Positions 52,278 through 63,728 of a DNA stretch of 64,000 nucleotides are shown piece after piece (the first letter of the stretch is position 1; every line of letters starts with the position of its first letter). Position numbers and translations under genes: made by a program. This DNA is from Saccharolobus caldissimus (GTDB lineage Archaea; Thermoproteota; Thermoprotei_A; Sulfolobales; Sulfolobaceae), in the NCBI RefSeq assembly GCF_020886315.1, contig NZ_AP025226.1:124001-188000 (forward strand), in the 5' to 3' direction. The notes beneath the pieces were generated by a model. That model did not search any database and was not told where the DNA came from. It saw nothing but the letters and a program-made list of their open reading frames with translations.

Positions 52278-53279
52278 TCACCATGGAAAAATGTATCGTT
52301 CGAAGTTATTATTTATAATCATTTTAGCTTCACCGGGTGTAAGAACTGGTTTTTCATAATTATATAGGTCATCAATTGGTAATCTAGGACAAGAAGTGAC
52401 TAAATATACATCTATATAACTTCTATCTATATTTCTTAATACATCTATAGTAAGTACCTTATTTGTAACAATATATACATTATAACCTCTTTTTGTTAAC
52501 TCGTCATAAAAATATTTTACCATAAGTGGTCTATTTTGTCCAACCTTTATTCCTTGGATTATCACCCAATTTCTTTTGTCCATAGCTTGCATTATTTTTC
52601 CATATCTAATTTTTAATATTCTATTGACCTCGTTGGTTACATCTTCACTTTTCTGTAAATAAGGATCAAGTTTTATAGTAGGTTTATTTGTACTTAAGCC
52701 TAAGCCTAAGGCATGAAACATCCCACCTGATATTATAACATATATATCAGCTGGAACTTCCGCTGCCTTATAGTCACATCCTAAAACTTGCCCATCGAAC
52801 ATAAATTTACTTGATGGTTTTCCTATTACTACTTCATATCCCATATTTTCTAAAAATGACTTAACCTCTTGTAGCATCTTTATATGTTGTAATGTAGCTG
52901 TTAAAGATATTTTATTCCCATTATATTTACTTATTTTTTTAACCAAATCTTCTAGAGCCTCATTAGTTAATTTAATAGTACTTTCGGCGTTAATGAATAC
53001 TGTAGGAAATTTTGGATAATACCAAGTATATGGTGTGTGTCCAAAATGTACTATTAAATCTGCTCCGATTTGTATTGCCTCATCTTCTGCTATGTCACAA
53101 GCTCCCCAGCTTGGTTCTCCGGAGATAATGAAATCAACATTTGGAATCTTTTTTCTCAGTTTATTAACTATCTCAATAGAAAAATATTTTAATCCTTCTG
53201 GAAATTGAAGTAAGACTTTTTTTGCATTCCTTGCCTCTATCTCGTGAATTATTCTTTCCTCGTCAAAATTATAACTCAA
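52278..53279 (-). CDS. dph2: Diphthamide synthase Dph2, radical type
   Basis: 333 residues. It adds the aminocarboxypropyl group from SAM to a histidine of elongation factor 2. Three separated cysteines that bind the 4Fe-4S cluster are in place: [17 protein letters not shown] and [18 protein letters not shown] and VHFGHTPY are further family motifs. It overlaps L10e by 4 bases and csl4 lies downstream. Confidence 0.95.
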   Translation of the reverse strand: MSYNFDEERIIHEIEARNAKKVLLQFPEGLKYFSIEIVNKLRKKIPNVDFIISGEPSWGACDIAEDEAIQIGADLIVHFGHTPYTWYYPKFPTVFINAESTIKLTNEALEDLVKKISKYNGNKISLTATLQHIKMLQEVKSFLENMGYEVVIGKPSSKFMFDGQVLGCDYKAAEVPADIYVIISGGMFHALGLGLSTNKPTIKLDPYLQKSEDVTNEVNRILKIRYGKIMQAMDKRNWVIIQGIKVGQNRPLMVKYFYDELTKRGYNVYIVTNKVLTIDVLRNIDRSYIDVYLVTSCPRLPIDDLYNYEKPVLTPGEAKMIINNNFERYIFPW

Positions 53280-53812
53280 CTTAATGCCTCCTGTTTCATA
53301 GCTTTTAATGGTATGATATCAATTCTAGTACGTAAGGGTAGTTTTTTTGATGCTACTCTTAACGCTTCTTTAGCAAATTCTAAGTGTTCTTTTTTAACTT
53401 TCACAATCATTATAGTATCTCCTAACCTAGTAATTCTAACCGCTGTACCTATGGGCGTTCCAAAAGATAACCTCATTCCATCTTGTAATCGGTCTGCACC
53501 AGCAAATGCCATCATTTTGTTCTCTCTTAAAACGTGATGGGGATATTTAAGAACCCACATGAAGAACGCCGTTTCACTTCCAGTCTTTTTAGATAATGTT
53601 TTCAATGTTATTACTCTAGCTGCTTCTAAAGCATTATGTCTTATCTGACCCGTTTCAATGGCTACTAATCTAACTTCATAGTCATAATCACCATTTGGGT
53701 TTCCAGAAGTAAATTTAGTTATTTTCGGCTGTGGTACTCCAGCTATATATTCCTTCCTAGTGTACGCAGGGCCTGAGAAATGCCTATAGCATCTACCTGG
53801 TCTTAATGGCAT
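53276..53812 (-). CDS. rpl10e: Ribosomal protein uL16 (archaeal L10e)
   Basis: 178 residues. [20 protein letters not shown] at the start, [15 protein letters not shown] and [20 protein letters not shown] are diagnostic. It helps place tRNAs between A and P sites of the large subunit. It leads the L10e-dph2-csl4-rpo11 run; a gap of 42 bases to pcc1 may contain a promoter. Confidence 0.97.
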   Translation of the reverse strand: MPLRPGRCYRHFSGPAYTRKEYIAGVPQPKITKFTSGNPNGDYDYEVRLVAIETGQIRHNALEAARVITLKTLSKKTGSETAFFMWVLKYPHHVLRENKMMAFAGADRLQDGMRLSFGTPIGTAVRITRLGDTIMIVKVKKEHLEFAKEALRVASKKLPLRTRIDIIPLKAMKQEALS

Positions 53813-53854
53813 CTTACATTCACATCTGTACTCTCATACTCGTAGGCTAAATAT

Positions 53855-54103
53855 TTAACTTACACTATTAAGCGATTGTTGAAGATTCTTTATATGGAGT
53901 AATATTTCATCTGCAGTATTTCTAACTGTAAGGATGTCATTTGCGCGTTCTATCTTCATTTTTATAGTTATTTCTACTGAATTGTCTTTAGATCTGCTTT
54001 CTATTATCATATTTTTTGGTAAGTTAATATTATCAACACTTAGACTCTTTGCAATCACTTCTGCATTTTTACATTCCAATAATATTTTTAATTCTATCAT
54101 CAA
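53855..54103 (-). CDS. pcc1: KEOPS complex subunit Pcc1
   Basis: 82 residues. Two-stranded start (MIELKILLECKNAEVIAKSL), VEITIKMKIERANDILTVRN and a final helix TADEILLHIKNLQQSL fit Pcc1, the dimerising subunit that links Kae1 in t6A tRNA modification. The start may be the second Met. It overlaps the next upstream gene by 35 bases. Confidence 0.8.
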   Translation of the reverse strand: MMIELKILLECKNAEVIAKSLSVDNINLPKNMIIESRSKDNSVEITIKMKIERANDILTVRNTADEILLHIKNLQQSLNSVS

Positions 54104-55124
54104 TTTTTACAACTCCCTCTCTATCATGAATTTTAATGAAGTATCTACTTGTATAATAATTATCCCCTCTTTTTAATATTATAATCTTATCCTTTCTTAT
54201 TTTCTGAAGCTGTAGAAAGATTAATTGTGCCATTAGGGGCGAATCGAAATTTTTAGCTTCTATGAGATAATATGATTGTTTAGAATCAATTAAATTTAAT
54301 GTAAATCCCTTTGAGAAGGTTTGTCTAAATTTATCTATTAAGATTTCAGCATAGGAAGAAGATAATGACAATTGCAATAATTCACTACTCCCAATAGTAT
54401 CAAAAAAATATATTGCTGAGAAGGCTAGTTCTAGAATATCATAATCTAAATAAAATACTCTTTCAGTAATTATATCATCCCTTGAAAATTTTGGGTTTTC
54501 TTTAATTATTAGTGAAATTATTCTAAAGAGTAGTGTATTTAATTGACTTTCATTTAACTCATCTAATCTAGTTACTTCATTCAAATTTATCTCCTTTATC
54601 ATGTTTATAGTATTTTCTCTATTTCCAGTTAGGCCAGGAATATAGGGATCTATTGAAAGCATTAAAGACAAAAATAGCGGCAATGTCTTATAGCCTGGTA
54701 TTTTAAGATTTTTTTCTACAATTACTCCTAAATTTCCTAAATCCTTTATTATATTTAATTCCCACTCCGTTAATTTTCTTCTCTCTACTATTGTGGAGCT
54801 TATTATCCCAGTAAGGGTAGGTAAAACGTCATCAGTTGTAATTGATAAATATGAACAATAAGAATTTTGTCCTAAAAAATATTTTTTACCGTTCTTATTA
54901 TCTAGAAGCCATTTACCATTGTTATCCATTTTAAGTTCAATTTCGCAATTCTTAGAATTAAAGGAAAGAATGAATAAATTTTTAATATATTTAGAAATTA
55001 TATACGAAAATAAAATAGGATCAGGAGAATAATAAGTACTAATACACAAGTTATCTTTTGGCTGTATGTTCCTTACAAATTCCCTTATCTCTTGGTGATT
55101 AGGCTCTCCTAAAAATACCTCCAT
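54069..55124 (-). CDS. RecJ/Cdc45-like protein without catalytic DHH motifs
   Basis: 351 residues. No DHH or DxD motifs are visible, so it should lack nuclease activity. The layout, PDPILFSYIISKYIKNLFILS, a helical middle and a C-terminal part ending YTSRYFIKIHDREGVVKIDD, is in line with the crenarchaeal RecJdbh/Cdc45 homologue that joins GINS and MCM at the fork. Its place between pcc1 and the E1/membrane genes before transketolase agrees with gene order I recall for Sulfolobus. Homology is remote, so this is a moderate call. Confidence 0.62.
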   Translation of the reverse strand: MEVFLGEPNHQEIREFVRNIQPKDNLCISTYYSPDPILFSYIISKYIKNLFILSFNSKNCEIELKMDNNGKWLLDNKNGKKYFLGQNSYCSYLSITTDDVLPTLTGIISSTIVERRKLTEWELNIIKDLGNLGVIVEKNLKIPGYKTLPLFLSLMLSIDPYIPGLTGNRENTINMIKEINLNEVTRLDELNESQLNTLLFRIISLIIKENPKFSRDDIITERVFYLDYDILELAFSAIYFFDTIGSSELLQLSLSSSYAEILIDKFRQTFSKGFTLNLIDSKQSYYLIEAKNFDSPLMAQLIFLQLQKIRKDKIIILKRGDNYYTSRYFIKIHDREGVVKIDDRIKNIIGM

Positions 55125-55125
55125 T

Positions 55126-56022
55126 TTATCTCTTTAAAACTTCTTTTGACCATTTTTTAAGTTCTTCAAAGTTCATTTCCTTAAAGAATATGAATCCCAA
55201 TAAATTGGAAACGATATAATTTAATCGCGTTAAAAATACATAAGATGGAGGTATAAATATTGATAATGCAAGTTCACCTACAATTGCTCCAGACGGTATA
55301 GGAATTAGTGTAGCAGCTTGGTATAGAAATGAAATGAAGATAGATAGTAAAATATTATGTAGAATATAATAGAAATATATGCCATATGAGACAAAGCTAA
55401 GCATTGCTATTAGGGTATATATAATAATATCTTTGTTAGTTCCTTGTCTAAGATACGATTTAAATTCCAGATAACTTGAAGATATGTGTTCTACTTTTAT
55501 TATTTTAAATACAAATTCCTCTAATTTATTTAATTTAGATGACTGAAGGTAAAAGTAAGAGAGTGCTATTCCCCACCCAGCTATGTTAGATATTGTTATA
55601 AATATGAATATTATCTCTAATGGATTAAAATATAATGGAAGTAATAAGAGGTAACCAAAACATATTGCAAGGACGTCTATAGAACCAACTAGTATTGAGT
55701 AACTAAATGATTGCCTTAAATTAGGGCCATATTTATTATATACTAGACTCCTAGCCAATTCTTGTCCAGCCCAGCCAGGTATTAAAAGTCCTACCGCATT
55801 ACCTACCATTCTAGCTTTCAAAGTTTTATCGATTCTAAGTTTAGTTAATAAAGAATCTTTAAAAGAATCAATACTATTTTGAATTAGATATGTCATGAAG
55901 AATAATATGAAAAATCTAGGATCCTCGGATAATATATAGGTTATATTAAGTTTAAAAATTATTGCATATATCCAAATTACTATAAATGGTAATATAATTG
56001 CTGCAATGTATTTTTTATCCAA
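55126..56022 (-). CDS. Polytopic membrane protein, UPF0104/flippase-like
   Basis: 298 residues with about seven to eight hydrophobic spans, starting at residue 6 (IAAIILPFIVIWIYAIIFKL). Conserved-looking elements are GNAVGLLIPGWAGQELARSL and LYQAATLIPIPSGAIVGELA, like the P-x-P-G-G-x-G-x-x-E motif of the LPG-synthase transmembrane family (UPF0104). A lipid or glycolipid transport or transfer role is likely but unproved. It abuts its neighbours on both sides with 0-1 bases. Confidence 0.65.
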   Translation of the reverse strand: MDKKYIAAIILPFIVIWIYAIIFKLNITYILSEDPRFFILFFMTYLIQNSIDSFKDSLLTKLRIDKTLKARMVGNAVGLLIPGWAGQELARSLVYNKYGPNLRQSFSYSILVGSIDVLAICFGYLLLLPLYFNPLEIIFIFITISNIAGWGIALSYFYLQSSKLNKLEEFVFKIIKVEHISSSYLEFKSYLRQGTNKDIIIYTLIAMLSFVSYGIYFYYILHNILLSIFISFLYQAATLIPIPSGAIVGELALSIFIPPSYVFLTRLNYIVSNLLGFIFFKEMNFEELKKWSKEVLKR

Positions 56023-56901
56023 TTAGCTTCCCCTTTTTTCAAAGCAGCCTATTTTAGGATAACATAATATTGTTCTTCCTGAAGTTTTTGAAACTTTGGG
56101 TTTTTCAATGTTAAAATCTTCTGTAGGCAGTCTAAATATTCCACATTTAGGTTTTAATATTTTTTGGTTTAAAAATGGAAATTCTCTTAAAGAACAAGAT
56201 TTACAGCTAATACTCTTTTGAATGTTAATTTTTTCAATTTCAATTTCCCTTGAGTCTATATAATAAAGCGAGTTGTCTATTACCCCTCTTAAGTGTTTAA
56301 GCATAAGACTAACCTGAATACTTGCCGTGAGCTCCACTATAAGTGGAGTAACTCCTATCACGTCACATGCGTTATATGTCTCTTCTCCAGTATTTGAATA
56401 ATCTACAAAGCACGATAAGCATGAAGTTTTATTAGGGACGATTAACTTCGCTGAACCATACTCTCCATTTATTCCACCATATATTAATGGTATATTCATT
56501 TTTATTGCAGCGTCATTAAGTAATAATTTATAATATAAATTGTCTAATCCATCAAAGATATAATCCTTATTTATAATTATACTTTCTATATTTTTCTCAT
56601 CTATTATATCTATTATATAGTTAATTTTTATTGTTGAATTTATTTTGGATAATTTATTAGCGCATACTTCAGCCTTGGGCTTACCTACGTCATCTTCCGT
56701 AAACAGATGAGTTCTATGCAAATTAGTTATATCAACTATATCAGCATCAATTACTGTTATCTCTCCTACTCCCAATCTTGCTAATAGTTCTGCTATTGTG
56801 CTCCCTAAAGCTCCACATCCTGCTATTAAAACTTTTAACTCGCTTAACTTCTGTTGAAGTTCTAGCCCTAATACTAATAATTGCCTTGAGTACCTTTCCA
56901 C
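56023..56901 (-). CDS. E1-like adenylyltransferase (MoeB/ThiF/UbaA family)
   Basis: 292 residues. Opening [18 protein letters not shown], nucleotide motif [20 protein letters not shown], the Asp-rich [18 protein letters not shown] and FDGLDN are classical. Zinc cysteines are CLSC and CKSC. The Cys in [13 protein letters not shown] may be the reactive one. It activates C-terminal Gly-Gly proteins for sulfur transfer or conjugation; the beta-grasp protein at 34170-34421 is a possible partner. A C-terminal extension of about 50 residues with three Cys is unusual. Confidence 0.88.
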   Translation of the reverse strand: MERYSRQLLVLGLELQQKLSELKVLIAGCGALGSTIAELLARLGVGEITVIDADIVDITNLHRTHLFTEDDVGKPKAEVCANKLSKINSTIKINYIIDIIDEKNIESIIINKDYIFDGLDNLYYKLLLNDAAIKMNIPLIYGGINGEYGSAKLIVPNKTSCLSCFVDYSNTGEETYNACDVIGVTPLIVELTASIQVSLMLKHLRGVIDNSLYYIDSREIEIEKINIQKSISCKSCSLREFPFLNQKILKPKCGIFRLPTEDFNIEKPKVSKTSGRTILCYPKIGCFEKRGS

Positions 56902-56937
56902 AAAAAATAATGTAGAATAACATTTAAAAATAAGTAT

Positions 56938-57792
56938 TTGTTAGTAGATTTGGGGTTCGATATTGTTCCAATGGAAAAAGGTGGAAGTGATGGAGCTCCA
57001 ATATCAATAGAGGAATTAAATAAGTTAAGAAGAGTTGCAGAAAGGGCTAGAAAAAACGTAATAAAAATGTTGTTTTACGATCAATCGATACATGTTGGAT
57101 CCTCCCTTAGTAGTATAGAAATATTAACAACTTTGATATTTAGATATATAAGAAATCATTCAAATTTAGTAGATAAGGATTGGTTAATCTTAAGTAAAGG
57201 TCATGCAGCACCAGCTCTTTATGCAGTATTGGCTGAGAAAGGGTATATTAATGAGGATGAGTTGTGGAGAATTCAAGATATTTCTGGGTTACTTCAAGGT
57301 CATCCAGAAATCTTCATTCCTGGTGTTGACATGTCAACTGGTAGTCTAGGTCAAGGCTTAAGCTTCGGAATTGGAGTAGCAACTGGCATAAAAATGTCTG
57401 GAGGTAGTGGTAGAGTTTATGTGATTATGGGTGATGGTGAACAGGATGAAGGAGAAGTGTGGGAGGCTATGACTCATGCTGTAGTCAGAAACTTAGACAA
57501 TTTGATAGCATTTATAGAGATGAACAATTTCCAACTAGATGGCCCTACAGATGAGATAAAACCGAAAAATTTCCTGCCTAAAGTGTGGGAAGCTGTAGGA
57601 TGGAAGGTATTAAACTGTGATGGACATGACTTTATAAGTATTAGTAATGCGATTGATGAAGCTTTAAAGGCAGGAAAACCGGCAGTTATTTTTGCTAATA
57701 CCATAAGAGGTAAAGGTTTTCCCGCAATAGAAAATACTAAAAAACAGAGGTCTAGTCCAGATGATGCAAGGAAATCTTTACTCGATGCGTGA
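56938..57792 (+). CDS. Transketolase, N-terminal subunit
   Basis: 284 residues from TTG 56938; ATG 56971 is an alternative. Thiamine diphosphate motif [20 protein letters not shown] ... NNFQ, and [18 protein letters not shown] with the catalytic His. In archaea transketolase is split into two genes, as here; the subunits overlap by 8 bases. It supplies sugar phosphates, perhaps erythrose 4-phosphate for the aromatic genes that follow. First gene of the aro operon. Confidence 0.94.
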   Translation: MLVDLGFDIVPMEKGGSDGAPISIEELNKLRRVAERARKNVIKMLFYDQSIHVGSSLSSIEILTTLIFRYIRNHSNLVDKDWLILSKGHAAPALYAVLAEKGYINEDELWRIQDISGLLQGHPEIFIPGVDMSTGSLGQGLSFGIGVATGIKMSGGSGRVYVIMGDGEQDEGEVWEAMTHAVVRNLDNLIAFIEMNNFQLDGPTDEIKPKNFLPKVWEAVGWKVLNCDGHDFISISNAIDEALKAGKPAVIFANTIRGKGFPAIENTKKQRSSPDDARKSLLDA

Positions 57793-58699
57793 AACATTCG
57801 GTAAGCTGTTAGCAGAATTAGGAGAAACAGAAAAAGATCTAATCGTAATTACTGCAGATGTAGGTGATTCTACAAGAGCTATGTATTTTAGAGAAAAATT
57901 TAAAGATAGATATTTTAATGTAGGAATATCAGAACAAGATATGGTAAATTTCGCTGCTGGTTTAGCTGCAGTGGGAAAGAAACCTGCTATAGTTAATTTC
58001 GCAATGTTTCTTATGAGAGCATGGGAACAAATAAGGAATAGCGTAGCTAGAATGAATTTAGATGTTAAAATGTTTGTAACTCATGCTGGATACAGTGACC
58101 ATGGTGATGGTTCAAGCCATCAGGCCTTAGAAGACATCGCCTTAATGAGAGTCTTACCAAATATGAAAGTTATAGTACCTGCGGATCCTAAGGATATTGA
58201 GAGGAGCCTTCCTGTTATTATTAAGGAAAGAGGTCCTATATATTATAGAATGGGAAGAGATTACTCTCCACCTATTACTGTGGGCCAAGAATATGATTTT
58301 AAAATTGGAAAAGCTTATGTGATAAAGGAGGGTAGTGATTTAGTAATTATGGGTGCTGGTGTAGTATTATGGGATGCATTAAAGGCAGCAGAAGAATTAG
58401 AGAAGATGGGCATTAGTACAGCTGTAATAAACTTATTCTCTATTAAACCAATAGATGAGGATACTATAGAATATTATGCGAGGAAAACTGGTCGAGTTAT
58501 TACAATTGAAGAACATAGTATATATGGCGGAATAGGCTCTGCGGTAGCGGAGGTGTTAGTAAAACGATATCCAGTACCAATGAGATTCATTGGAGCGACA
58601 ACTTTTGGTAGGTCAGCTAGAAGTCAGAGAGATTTGCTTGACTATTATAATATTAATTATAAAAGTATTATAAGGGAGGCAATTGATTTAGTGAAGTAA
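57785..58699 (+). CDS. Transketolase, C-terminal subunit
   Basis: 304 residues from ATG 57785 ([20 protein letters not shown]); an ATG at 57761 lies deeper in the previous gene. Pyrimidine-binding domain [18 protein letters not shown] and [19 protein letters not shown] with the catalytic Glu, then [20 protein letters not shown] and a C-terminal Rossmann-like domain. Works with the preceding subunit. It abuts the next gene directly. Confidence 0.94.
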   Translation: MRETFGKLLAELGETEKDLIVITADVGDSTRAMYFREKFKDRYFNVGISEQDMVNFAAGLAAVGKKPAIVNFAMFLMRAWEQIRNSVARMNLDVKMFVTHAGYSDHGDGSSHQALEDIALMRVLPNMKVIVPADPKDIERSLPVIIKERGPIYYRMGRDYSPPITVGQEYDFKIGKAYVIKEGSDLVIMGAGVVLWDALKAAEELEKMGISTAVINLFSIKPIDEDTIEYYARKTGRVITIEEHSIYGGIGSAVAEVLVKRYPVPMRFIGATTFGRSARSQRDLLDYYNINYKSIIREAIDLVK

Positions 58700-59743
58700 A
58701 TGAGTGAGGAACTAGCAAGGCTAAGGAAAGAGATAGATAAAGTAGATGAACAATTGATAAAACTTCTTTCATATCGTTTTGAATTATCTAGAAAAATCGG
58801 GAAAATAAAGGCTGAAGCTAATATAACTGTTACTGACGAAGATCGTGAGTTAAAAGTTAAAGAAAATTGGTTAATGAATGCGAAAAAATATAATATTCCT
58901 GATAGTTTCATAGAAGCTATCTTACCTATAATTTTTTCCTATTCTAAACTTATGCAAATTAATGCTGGAGATAAAGAGAGAATTGTAATTTACGGATACG
59001 GTGGCATGGCAAGATCGTTAACTTCAATATTATCATTAGCTGGACATGAAATAGTAATTAGTGGGAGAGATTTAAATAAAGCAGAAAAATTAGCTAAGCA
59101 GTTTAATTGTGTAAGTATGCCTATCACGCAAGTAATTAACTGGGGTGAGATATTTATTTTGTCAATTCCACCTTTAGCAATTATTGAAAACTCAAACAAT
59201 TTCATTACTAAACTTAACGGTAAAATTGTACTTGATATTAGCTCTTCTAAGGCTAAAATATTTAAATATTTAGAAGATTTATCTAAAAAATTTAGTTTTA
59301 AATATATTTCTTTACATCCTCTTTTCGGACCAATAGACTATCCAGTAGGTGAAAGAATAGTTATAATACCATCAGAATCAAGCTCTAAGGATGACTTAAA
59401 AAGAATAGAAAAATTATTTAGAAACGCTGGATTAGTACCAGTTTTATCTAATGTAGAAACTCATGAAAAAGCCATGGCTATTGTTCAAGTTCTCACTCAT
59501 TATTACCTTTTGGGTCTTTTAAATTCAATAAATGTCTTATCTAGTTATCTTAAGATAGACTTTAATGATTTTCAGACTACTAATTTTAAAGAGATAAATA
59601 AAGTGTTAAAAAGAATAAAGGATTTAGAAGATGTGATTTTAGAGATACAAGAGCAAAATCCCTATTCTTATGAAGTGAGAAATATAGGATTAGAAGAACT
59701 TAAAAAAGTTAAAGAAAGACTAGACAGAGGTAAGGTAAAATGA
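58700..59743 (+). CDS. tyrA: Chorismate mutase-prephenate dehydrogenase fusion
   Basis: 347 residues. Residues 1-90 are an AroQ chorismate mutase (LARLRKEIDKVDEQLIKLLS, YRFELSRKIGKIKAE). From about 93 a TyrA-type dehydrogenase starts with RIVIYGYGGMARSLTSILSL; SLHPLFGP and the His in HEKAMAIVQVLTHYYLLGLL follow. It makes 4-hydroxyphenylpyruvate from chorismate. Overlaps DAHP synthase by 4 bases. Confidence 0.94.
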   Translation: MSEELARLRKEIDKVDEQLIKLLSYRFELSRKIGKIKAEANITVTDEDRELKVKENWLMNAKKYNIPDSFIEAILPIIFSYSKLMQINAGDKERIVIYGYGGMARSLTSILSLAGHEIVISGRDLNKAEKLAKQFNCVSMPITQVINWGEIFILSIPPLAIIENSNNFITKLNGKIVLDISSSKAKIFKYLEDLSKKFSFKYISLHPLFGPIDYPVGERIVIIPSESSSKDDLKRIEKLFRNAGLVPVLSNVETHEKAMAIVQVLTHYYLLGLLNSINVLSSYLKIDFNDFQTTNFKEINKVLKRIKDLEDVILEIQEQNPYSYEVRNIGLEELKKVKERLDRGKVK

Positions 59744-60735
59744 TGTTATATATTTTAAAAGATAAGAAAGATTATTCTCTATTAAAAGAGAAGTTAAATC
59801 AGTCTTCTGCTTCATTTAAGTTACTCAATTTATACGGAAAAAATCTAATATTAGCGTGGCCAGATCAATATGTAAAAAACATCAGTGATGAAAGCATAGA
59901 GGTTGCAATAGAGGTAAAGAAGCCATACGTACTTTCAAGTAATGAGTGGAAAAAGGAACCTACAATAGTAAATATAGGCGATGTTAACATAGGTAGTAAT
60001 AAAATTGTAGTAGCTGCTGGTCCTTGTGCTGTAGAAAGCGAAGAGCAAGTAGAGACAGTGGCTAAAGCCGTGAAAAGGGCAGGAGCTTCTTTATTAAGAG
60101 GTGGGGCATACAAACCTAGGACTAGTCCTTATTCATTTCAAGGGTTAGGTGAAGAAGGGATTAGAATTTTAAGAAAGGTAGGAGATGAAGTAGGCATGCC
60201 TATTGTCACAGAAATAATGGACACTAGGGACTCTCTTATATTTAAGAACTATGTTGACATGATCCAAATAGGAGCTAGGAACGCTCAAAATTTTTCTCTA
60301 TTAAGAGAAGTTGGAAAATTAGGAAAGCCAGTTTTATTAAAAAGAGGATTAGGCAATACAGTAGAAGAATGGCTTCAGGCTGCAGAATACATATTATTTG
60401 AAGGTAATGGAAACGTAGTATTATGTGAGAGAGGAATTAGAACTTTTGAAAGATCAACTAGATTTACGTTAGATATAGGAGGTATGGTTGCAGCAAAGCT
60501 TATGACCCATTTGCCAATTTGTGCTGACCCTAGCCATCCTGCGGGTAAAAGGGAGCTTGTACACTCGCTGGCATTAGCAGCAGTAGCTGCAGGTGCGGAT
60601 ATGTTATTAATAGAAGTTCATCCAACACCGGAAAAAGCTTTAAGTGATGCTGAACAACAGTTAACGCCAGAATCCTTTGAAATCCTTATGAATAGAATTA
60701 AATCCTTAGCTAAGGCCTTAGGTAGAGATGCATGA
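59740..60735 (+). CDS. DAHP synthase, type I-beta with N-terminal ferredoxin-like domain
   Basis: 331 residues. Short N-terminal domain (1-80) then the barrel: [58 protein letters not shown] and [16 protein letters not shown] with metal and PEP ligands. It condenses PEP and erythrose 4-phosphate, the first step of the shikimate pathway. The N-terminal domain is the usual site of Phe/Tyr feedback in this subtype. Four-base overlaps on both sides. Confidence 0.95.
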   Translation: MMLYILKDKKDYSLLKEKLNQSSASFKLLNLYGKNLILAWPDQYVKNISDESIEVAIEVKKPYVLSSNEWKKEPTIVNIGDVNIGSNKIVVAAGPCAVESEEQVETVAKAVKRAGASLLRGGAYKPRTSPYSFQGLGEEGIRILRKVGDEVGMPIVTEIMDTRDSLIFKNYVDMIQIGARNAQNFSLLREVGKLGKPVLLKRGLGNTVEEWLQAAEYILFEGNGNVVLCERGIRTFERSTRFTLDIGGMVAAKLMTHLPICADPSHPAGKRELVHSLALAAVAAGADMLLIEVHPTPEKALSDAEQQLTPESFEILMNRIKSLAKALGRDA

Positions 60736-61790
60736 GGGAAATATTTGAAAATGTGTGTTGTTCTGATGTTAAGATCATAGTAGGCGAAGGTTCTTTAAGT
60801 AAATTATCTGAGTTAGGAGATAACAATGTGGCTGTAATTTATTCTAAACAAATTGATATAGGAAAGGTAATGTACTATTTACCGAATGCGTATTATATTC
60901 CTATTAATGATGGCGAAGAAGCTAAGGATTTATCTAATGTTATAAACATTATACGTGAATTATTTAATAGGAATTTTGATAGAGGCGATTATATAGTAGC
61001 TGTAGGCGGGGGTACTGTTACTGATGTAGCTGGTTTTGTATCTTCAATATATCTAAGGGGTATTAATTTAGTTAACGTTCCTACTACGCTTTTAGGTATG
61101 GTTGATGCAGCAATAGGTGGTAAGAACGGGATCAATTTCAACAACATTAAAAATGTAATTGGCACTTTTTATCAACCATACATGATTATTTCTGATATTT
61201 CGTTTTTGGAAACTTTATCATTAGAGGAATTAAGAAAAGGCCTTGCAGAGGTAATAAAATATGGATTAACTTTAGATAAGGATTTATATGATTATTTATC
61301 TTTAAATAATGATAAGATATTAAATAAAGATAAAGAATCTTTGGAGGAGATAATATATAGATCATCTCTTAATAAAATTAGAATTGTAAAAGAAGATGAA
61401 AAAGAACTTAAAGGTATTAGAATAGTTTTAAATTTTGGCCATACAATAGGTCATGCTATTGAAGCTGGATCGAAATTTAAGGTTTCCCATGGTTACGCAA
61501 TTTCTGTCGGTATGGTTTGCGAAGCAAAGATGGCTGAAGAACTCGGTTACGCAGAAGAGGGAGTTGTAGAAGATGTTTTATGGTTAGTACAATTATATGG
61601 ATTACCTTATGACATATCACAACTAAATGTGAATATTAATATCAATGAAGCCTTAAAAGCTATTGAAATGGATAAAAAACATAGGGGCAATTTGCTACTA
61701 ATGCCTTTTCCAACTAGGATAGGTAGCTGGAAAAAAGTAGAAGTACCAATAGAGACAGTAAAGGGGTTTGCTGAGCAGTGCTTGAAATAA
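60732..61790 (+). CDS. aroB: 3-Dehydroquinate synthase
   Basis: 352 residues. NAD site [51 protein letters not shown]-like [14 protein letters not shown], and the zinc histidines in [13 protein letters not shown]. It closes DAHP into dehydroquinate. Overlaps aroE by 13 bases. The dehydroquinase (aroD) is not seen in the window. Confidence 0.96.
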   Translation: MREIFENVCCSDVKIIVGEGSLSKLSELGDNNVAVIYSKQIDIGKVMYYLPNAYYIPINDGEEAKDLSNVINIIRELFNRNFDRGDYIVAVGGGTVTDVAGFVSSIYLRGINLVNVPTTLLGMVDAAIGGKNGINFNNIKNVIGTFYQPYMIISDISFLETLSLEELRKGLAEVIKYGLTLDKDLYDYLSLNNDKILNKDKESLEEIIYRSSLNKIRIVKEDEKELKGIRIVLNFGHTIGHAIEAGSKFKVSHGYAISVGMVCEAKMAEELGYAEEGVVEDVLWLVQLYGLPYDISQLNVNININEALKAIEMDKKHRGNLLLMPFPTRIGSWKKVEVPIETVKGFAEQCLK

Positions 61791-62578
61791 ATTATGATAC
61801 TAAGATATTTGGGGTAATAGGTAAAGATATTAAATACACGTTATCTCCTTATATACATAACTTTTCCTTTAATCTTTTAGGTATTAACGCGGTTTATCTG
61901 GTTTTTGATTTAAGTGAGGAAAAATTTAACAAAGCAATTAATAGTTTATTGGAAATAGCTGAAGGATTAAATGTTACTATCCCCTATAAGGAAAAAGTAA
62001 TTGCACATCTAAACGGAATGGATGAGATTAGTAAAAAAATAGGTGCAGTAAATACAATATTTAGAAAAAATGGTTATAATACAGATTATATAGCCGTAAA
62101 GAGTTTAGTAAATGAAAAGTTTGGGAATTTAAGTGGTTTTAATTGCTATATATACGGTGCAGGTGGAGCAGCAAAAGCTTCATCATACGCACTTGCTGAA
62201 TTAGGCTGCTTCATAAATATTATTAATAGAACAAAATCAAGGGCAATTGAGTTAGTTGAAAATCTAAATAAAAACGGATTTAACGCTTTGGTTAAGGAAG
62301 ATTGTGAAGATAATGGTTTAGTAATAGTAAACGCTACACCTTATTCACAAATAGTACCAGAAAGATGCGCAAAAAAAGCTAATTTAGTAATCGATTTTGT
62401 ATATAAGCCAGTAGAAACAGATTTAATTAAGATAGCTAGAAATAATAATATTTCATTTATAAATGGTCTTGAGATTTTAGTAAGGCAAGCAATGGAAGCT
62501 GAAAAGATATGGTTTAATAAGTCTGTTCCAGATGAAAAAATTATTGAGTATCTTTATGCCAGGAAACTCGTTTGGTAA
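61778..62578 (+). CDS. aroE: Shikimate dehydrogenase
   Basis: 266 residues. [32 protein letters not shown] with the catalytic Lys, GAVNTI, the NADP site [19 protein letters not shown] and NRTKSRA, and [11 protein letters not shown] at the end. It reduces 3-dehydroshikimate. Start is TTG at 61778 inside aroB; overlaps aroC by 23 bases. Confidence 0.95.
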   Translation: MLEINYDTKIFGVIGKDIKYTLSPYIHNFSFNLLGINAVYLVFDLSEEKFNKAINSLLEIAEGLNVTIPYKEKVIAHLNGMDEISKKIGAVNTIFRKNGYNTDYIAVKSLVNEKFGNLSGFNCYIYGAGGAAKASSYALAELGCFINIINRTKSRAIELVENLNKNGFNALVKEDCEDNGLVIVNATPYSQIVPERCAKKANLVIDFVYKPVETDLIKIARNNNISFINGLEILVRQAMEAEKIWFNKSVPDEKIIEYLYARKLVW

Positions 62579-63728
62579 GCTGTTTAAGATAACTACCTTT
62601 GGTGAAAGTCACGGTCCTGCAGTGGGTGTAGTAATAGACGGTGTTCCCGCTGGTCTTCCGTTATCTGTAGAAGATATTAGCTTTGAATTAAGTTTTAGGA
62701 AACCTGGTAGATTATACGTGTCTGGTAGAAGAGAAAAAGATGAACCAGAGATATTAAGTGGGATTTTTAATGGCAGGACAACTGGAGCTCCTATAACAGT
62801 AATAGTGAGAAATACTGACGTGATGTCAAGTCTTTATGAAGAAGTTAGATACAAACCTAGGCCAGGACATGCGGATTTACCTTATATAATGAAATATGGA
62901 TATGAGAATTGGGATTATAGAGGTGGAGGTAGGGCAAGTGCAAGAGAAACTGTAGGTAGAGTTGTTGCAGGGGCAGTAGCGAAAAAATTACTAATGTTAA
63001 CCGATACATGGATAGCCGCTCATCTGAGGAGTTTAGGGCCAGAAGAATTAACAGAAGAAGTGTCATTTGAGGAGGTTTTATGTTCAAAATATAGTCCAGT
63101 TAGGGCTAGTAAAAAAAGTATTGAGGAAAAATTTGAGGCTTTAGTGAAGAGTGCATTGCAAGAAGGGGATAGTTATGGTGGAATAGTTGAGGCAATTGTT
63201 AAAAATCCCCCAATAGGGTTAGGGGATCCAGTTTTTGATAAAATAAAAGCAGATTTAGCTAAAGCCATAATGTCAATTCCTGCTGTGGTAGGTTTCGAGT
63301 ACGGTCTAGGGTTTAAAATGAGTAAAATGAGGGGCAGTGAGGCTAATGATGAGATTATAAAGAAAGACGGAAAACTGGGTTGGAGATATAATTATGCAGG
63401 CGGAATATTGGGAGGACTAACTAATGGTGAGAATATAATAATAAGATGTGCATTTAAGCCTACTAGTTCAATTAGAAAGCCTCAAAAAACAATAGATCTA
63501 AGAAATCTTCAAGAGACTACGATATCTGTTATAGGAAGACACGATCCTGCAGTAGCGATTAGGGGTGTGGCCGTAGTTGAAGCTATGGTAGCTTTAACTT
63601 TAGTAGATCATGCAATGCGCTCAGATATAATACCTAAAGTTAAACTTAAAGAAGATGATGTAAATCTTATACAAGAACGTTGGAAGAGGTATGTTAATGC
63701 ATGCAAGCCTATGGAGGGATCTCGGTAG
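62556..63728 (+). CDS. aroC: Chorismate synthase
   Basis: 390 residues from ATG 62556 ([20 protein letters not shown]), which fits the family N-terminus; an earlier start at 62532 lies in aroE. FMN motifs [34 protein letters not shown] and [18 protein letters not shown] are all present. It makes chorismate from EPSP. Overlaps aroK by 28 bases. Confidence 0.97.
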   Translation: MPGNSFGKLFKITTFGESHGPAVGVVIDGVPAGLPLSVEDISFELSFRKPGRLYVSGRREKDEPEILSGIFNGRTTGAPITVIVRNTDVMSSLYEEVRYKPRPGHADLPYIMKYGYENWDYRGGGRASARETVGRVVAGAVAKKLLMLTDTWIAAHLRSLGPEELTEEVSFEEVLCSKYSPVRASKKSIEEKFEALVKSALQEGDSYGGIVEAIVKNPPIGLGDPVFDKIKADLAKAIMSIPAVVGFEYGLGFKMSKMRGSEANDEIIKKDGKLGWRYNYAGGILGGLTNGENIIIRCAFKPTSSIRKPQKTIDLRNLQETTISVIGRHDPAVAIRGVAVVEAMVALTLVDHAMRSDIIPKVKLKEDDVNLIQERWKRYVNACKPMEGSR

